A stretch of DNA of 64,000 nucleotides from Sordaria brevicollis. Lineage: Eukaryota; Ascomycota; Sordariomycetes; Sordariales; Sordariaceae. This document shows, in pieces, positions 63,822-64,000 of the stretch (position 1 is its first letter; each line of letters begins with the position of its first letter). The notes under the pieces were generated by a model. That model ran no database searches. It saw only the letters and a list, made by a program, of their open reading frames with translations, and was not told the origin of the DNA. The stretch spans positions 1 through 64,000 of the forward strand of contig JAUTDP010000001.1 in the NCBI GenBank assembly GCA_033439795.1, in the 5' to 3' direction. The translations under genes were made by a program, and so were the position numbers.

Positions 63822-64000
63822 TAACTTCGGATTAAATAGGAATATCTACTAAATTTAAATATATTAATAAGCGGAAAAAAAGAAATTAATAGGGATTACT
63901 TTAATAATAGCGAATAAAATAATAATAATTCAAATTTGAAATTTAACTTCGGCCCGAATTGTAATTTATAAAAGAAATTTTTAATAAAGTACTTTTTAAA
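63822..64000 (+). pseudogene. 28S rRNA pseudogene, unit 7 (5' part only, cut by window end)
   Basis: First 179 bases of the large-subunit copy, starting TTAACTTCGGATTAAATAG. They include the mutated AATATCTACTAAATTTAAAT, from the conserved GATACCCGCTGAACTTAAGC. The rest lies outside the window. Confidence 0.9.

Larger units (their letters stand above)
1..64000 (+). repeat. Tandem array of RIP-degraded nuclear rDNA units (about 9.6 kb each)
   Basis: Seven successive 18S-5.8S-28S regions in the same orientation fill the window with nothing between them but intergenic spacer. The 18S-to-18S distances are 9607, 9608, 9609, 9640, 9607 and 9609 bp. Copies align base for base but differ by many C/T and G/A changes. 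CpA and TpG are rare, TpA dominates, and CpG is still common. That pattern fits ascomycete RIP acting on both strands. The array continues beyond both window edges. A mitochondrial origin is excluded because a 5.8S lies between two ITS segments, which is the nuclear arrangement. Confidence 0.97.

Noticed and set aside
1..64000. Mitochondrial or plastid DNA, considered because of the high AT content
   Set aside because: The 18S-ITS1-5.8S-ITS2-28S order and sizes are nuclear, and the AT richness is explained by C-to-T and G-to-A change.

Overview
The whole window is one thing: a head-to-tail array of nuclear ribosomal DNA from a filamentous ascomycete. Every copy has been heavily eroded by C-to-T and G-to-A transitions of the repeat-induced point mutation (RIP) type. 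No protein-coding gene can be supported. The ITS1, the ITS2 and the 18S variable region around bases 4580-4640 look like those of Sordariales, and best match what I remember of Sordariaceae (Neurospora/Sordaria group). That placement comes from pattern memory, not from a database search.

Layout: the window starts inside an intergenic spacer (IGS), about 160 bases past a 28S 3' end. It then runs through seven transcribed regions on the + strand. The 18S copies start at 3849, 13456, 23064, 32673, 42313, 51920 and 61529. The unit length is therefore 9607-9609 bp, except for one step of 9640 bp. Each unit reads 18S (1793-1795 bp), ITS1 (189), 5.8S (about 158), ITS2 (151), 28S (3335), IGS (about 3980 or 4012). 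The seventh 28S is cut by the window end.

Each IGS has the same internal order. First comes a proximal segment with a GC-rich palindrome. Next is a block of about 332 bp that is almost pure pyrimidine on the + strand, then a purine-rich segment. A tandem array of 31-bp subrepeats follows, then a TA-rich array with a 130-150 bp higher-order period. The last 1.1 kb before 18S holds short direct repeats, two hairpins and a TATA-like string, and probably contains the promoter and 5' external transcribed spacer.

The copies cannot be working rDNA. CpA and TpG are almost gone and TpA is everywhere. The 28S sarcin-ricin loop GAGA is changed in all six complete copies. The 18S 530 loop and the decoding-site strand are mutated in every copy. 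Yet gene lengths are preserved to the base: 28S is 3335 bp six times out of six. This says the array was homogenised as normal rDNA first, was then mutated copy by copy, and has not been re-homogenised since. RIP normally spares rDNA in the nucleolus organiser, so a multi-unit RIPed array suggests a displaced or silenced block outside it. That last step is inference.
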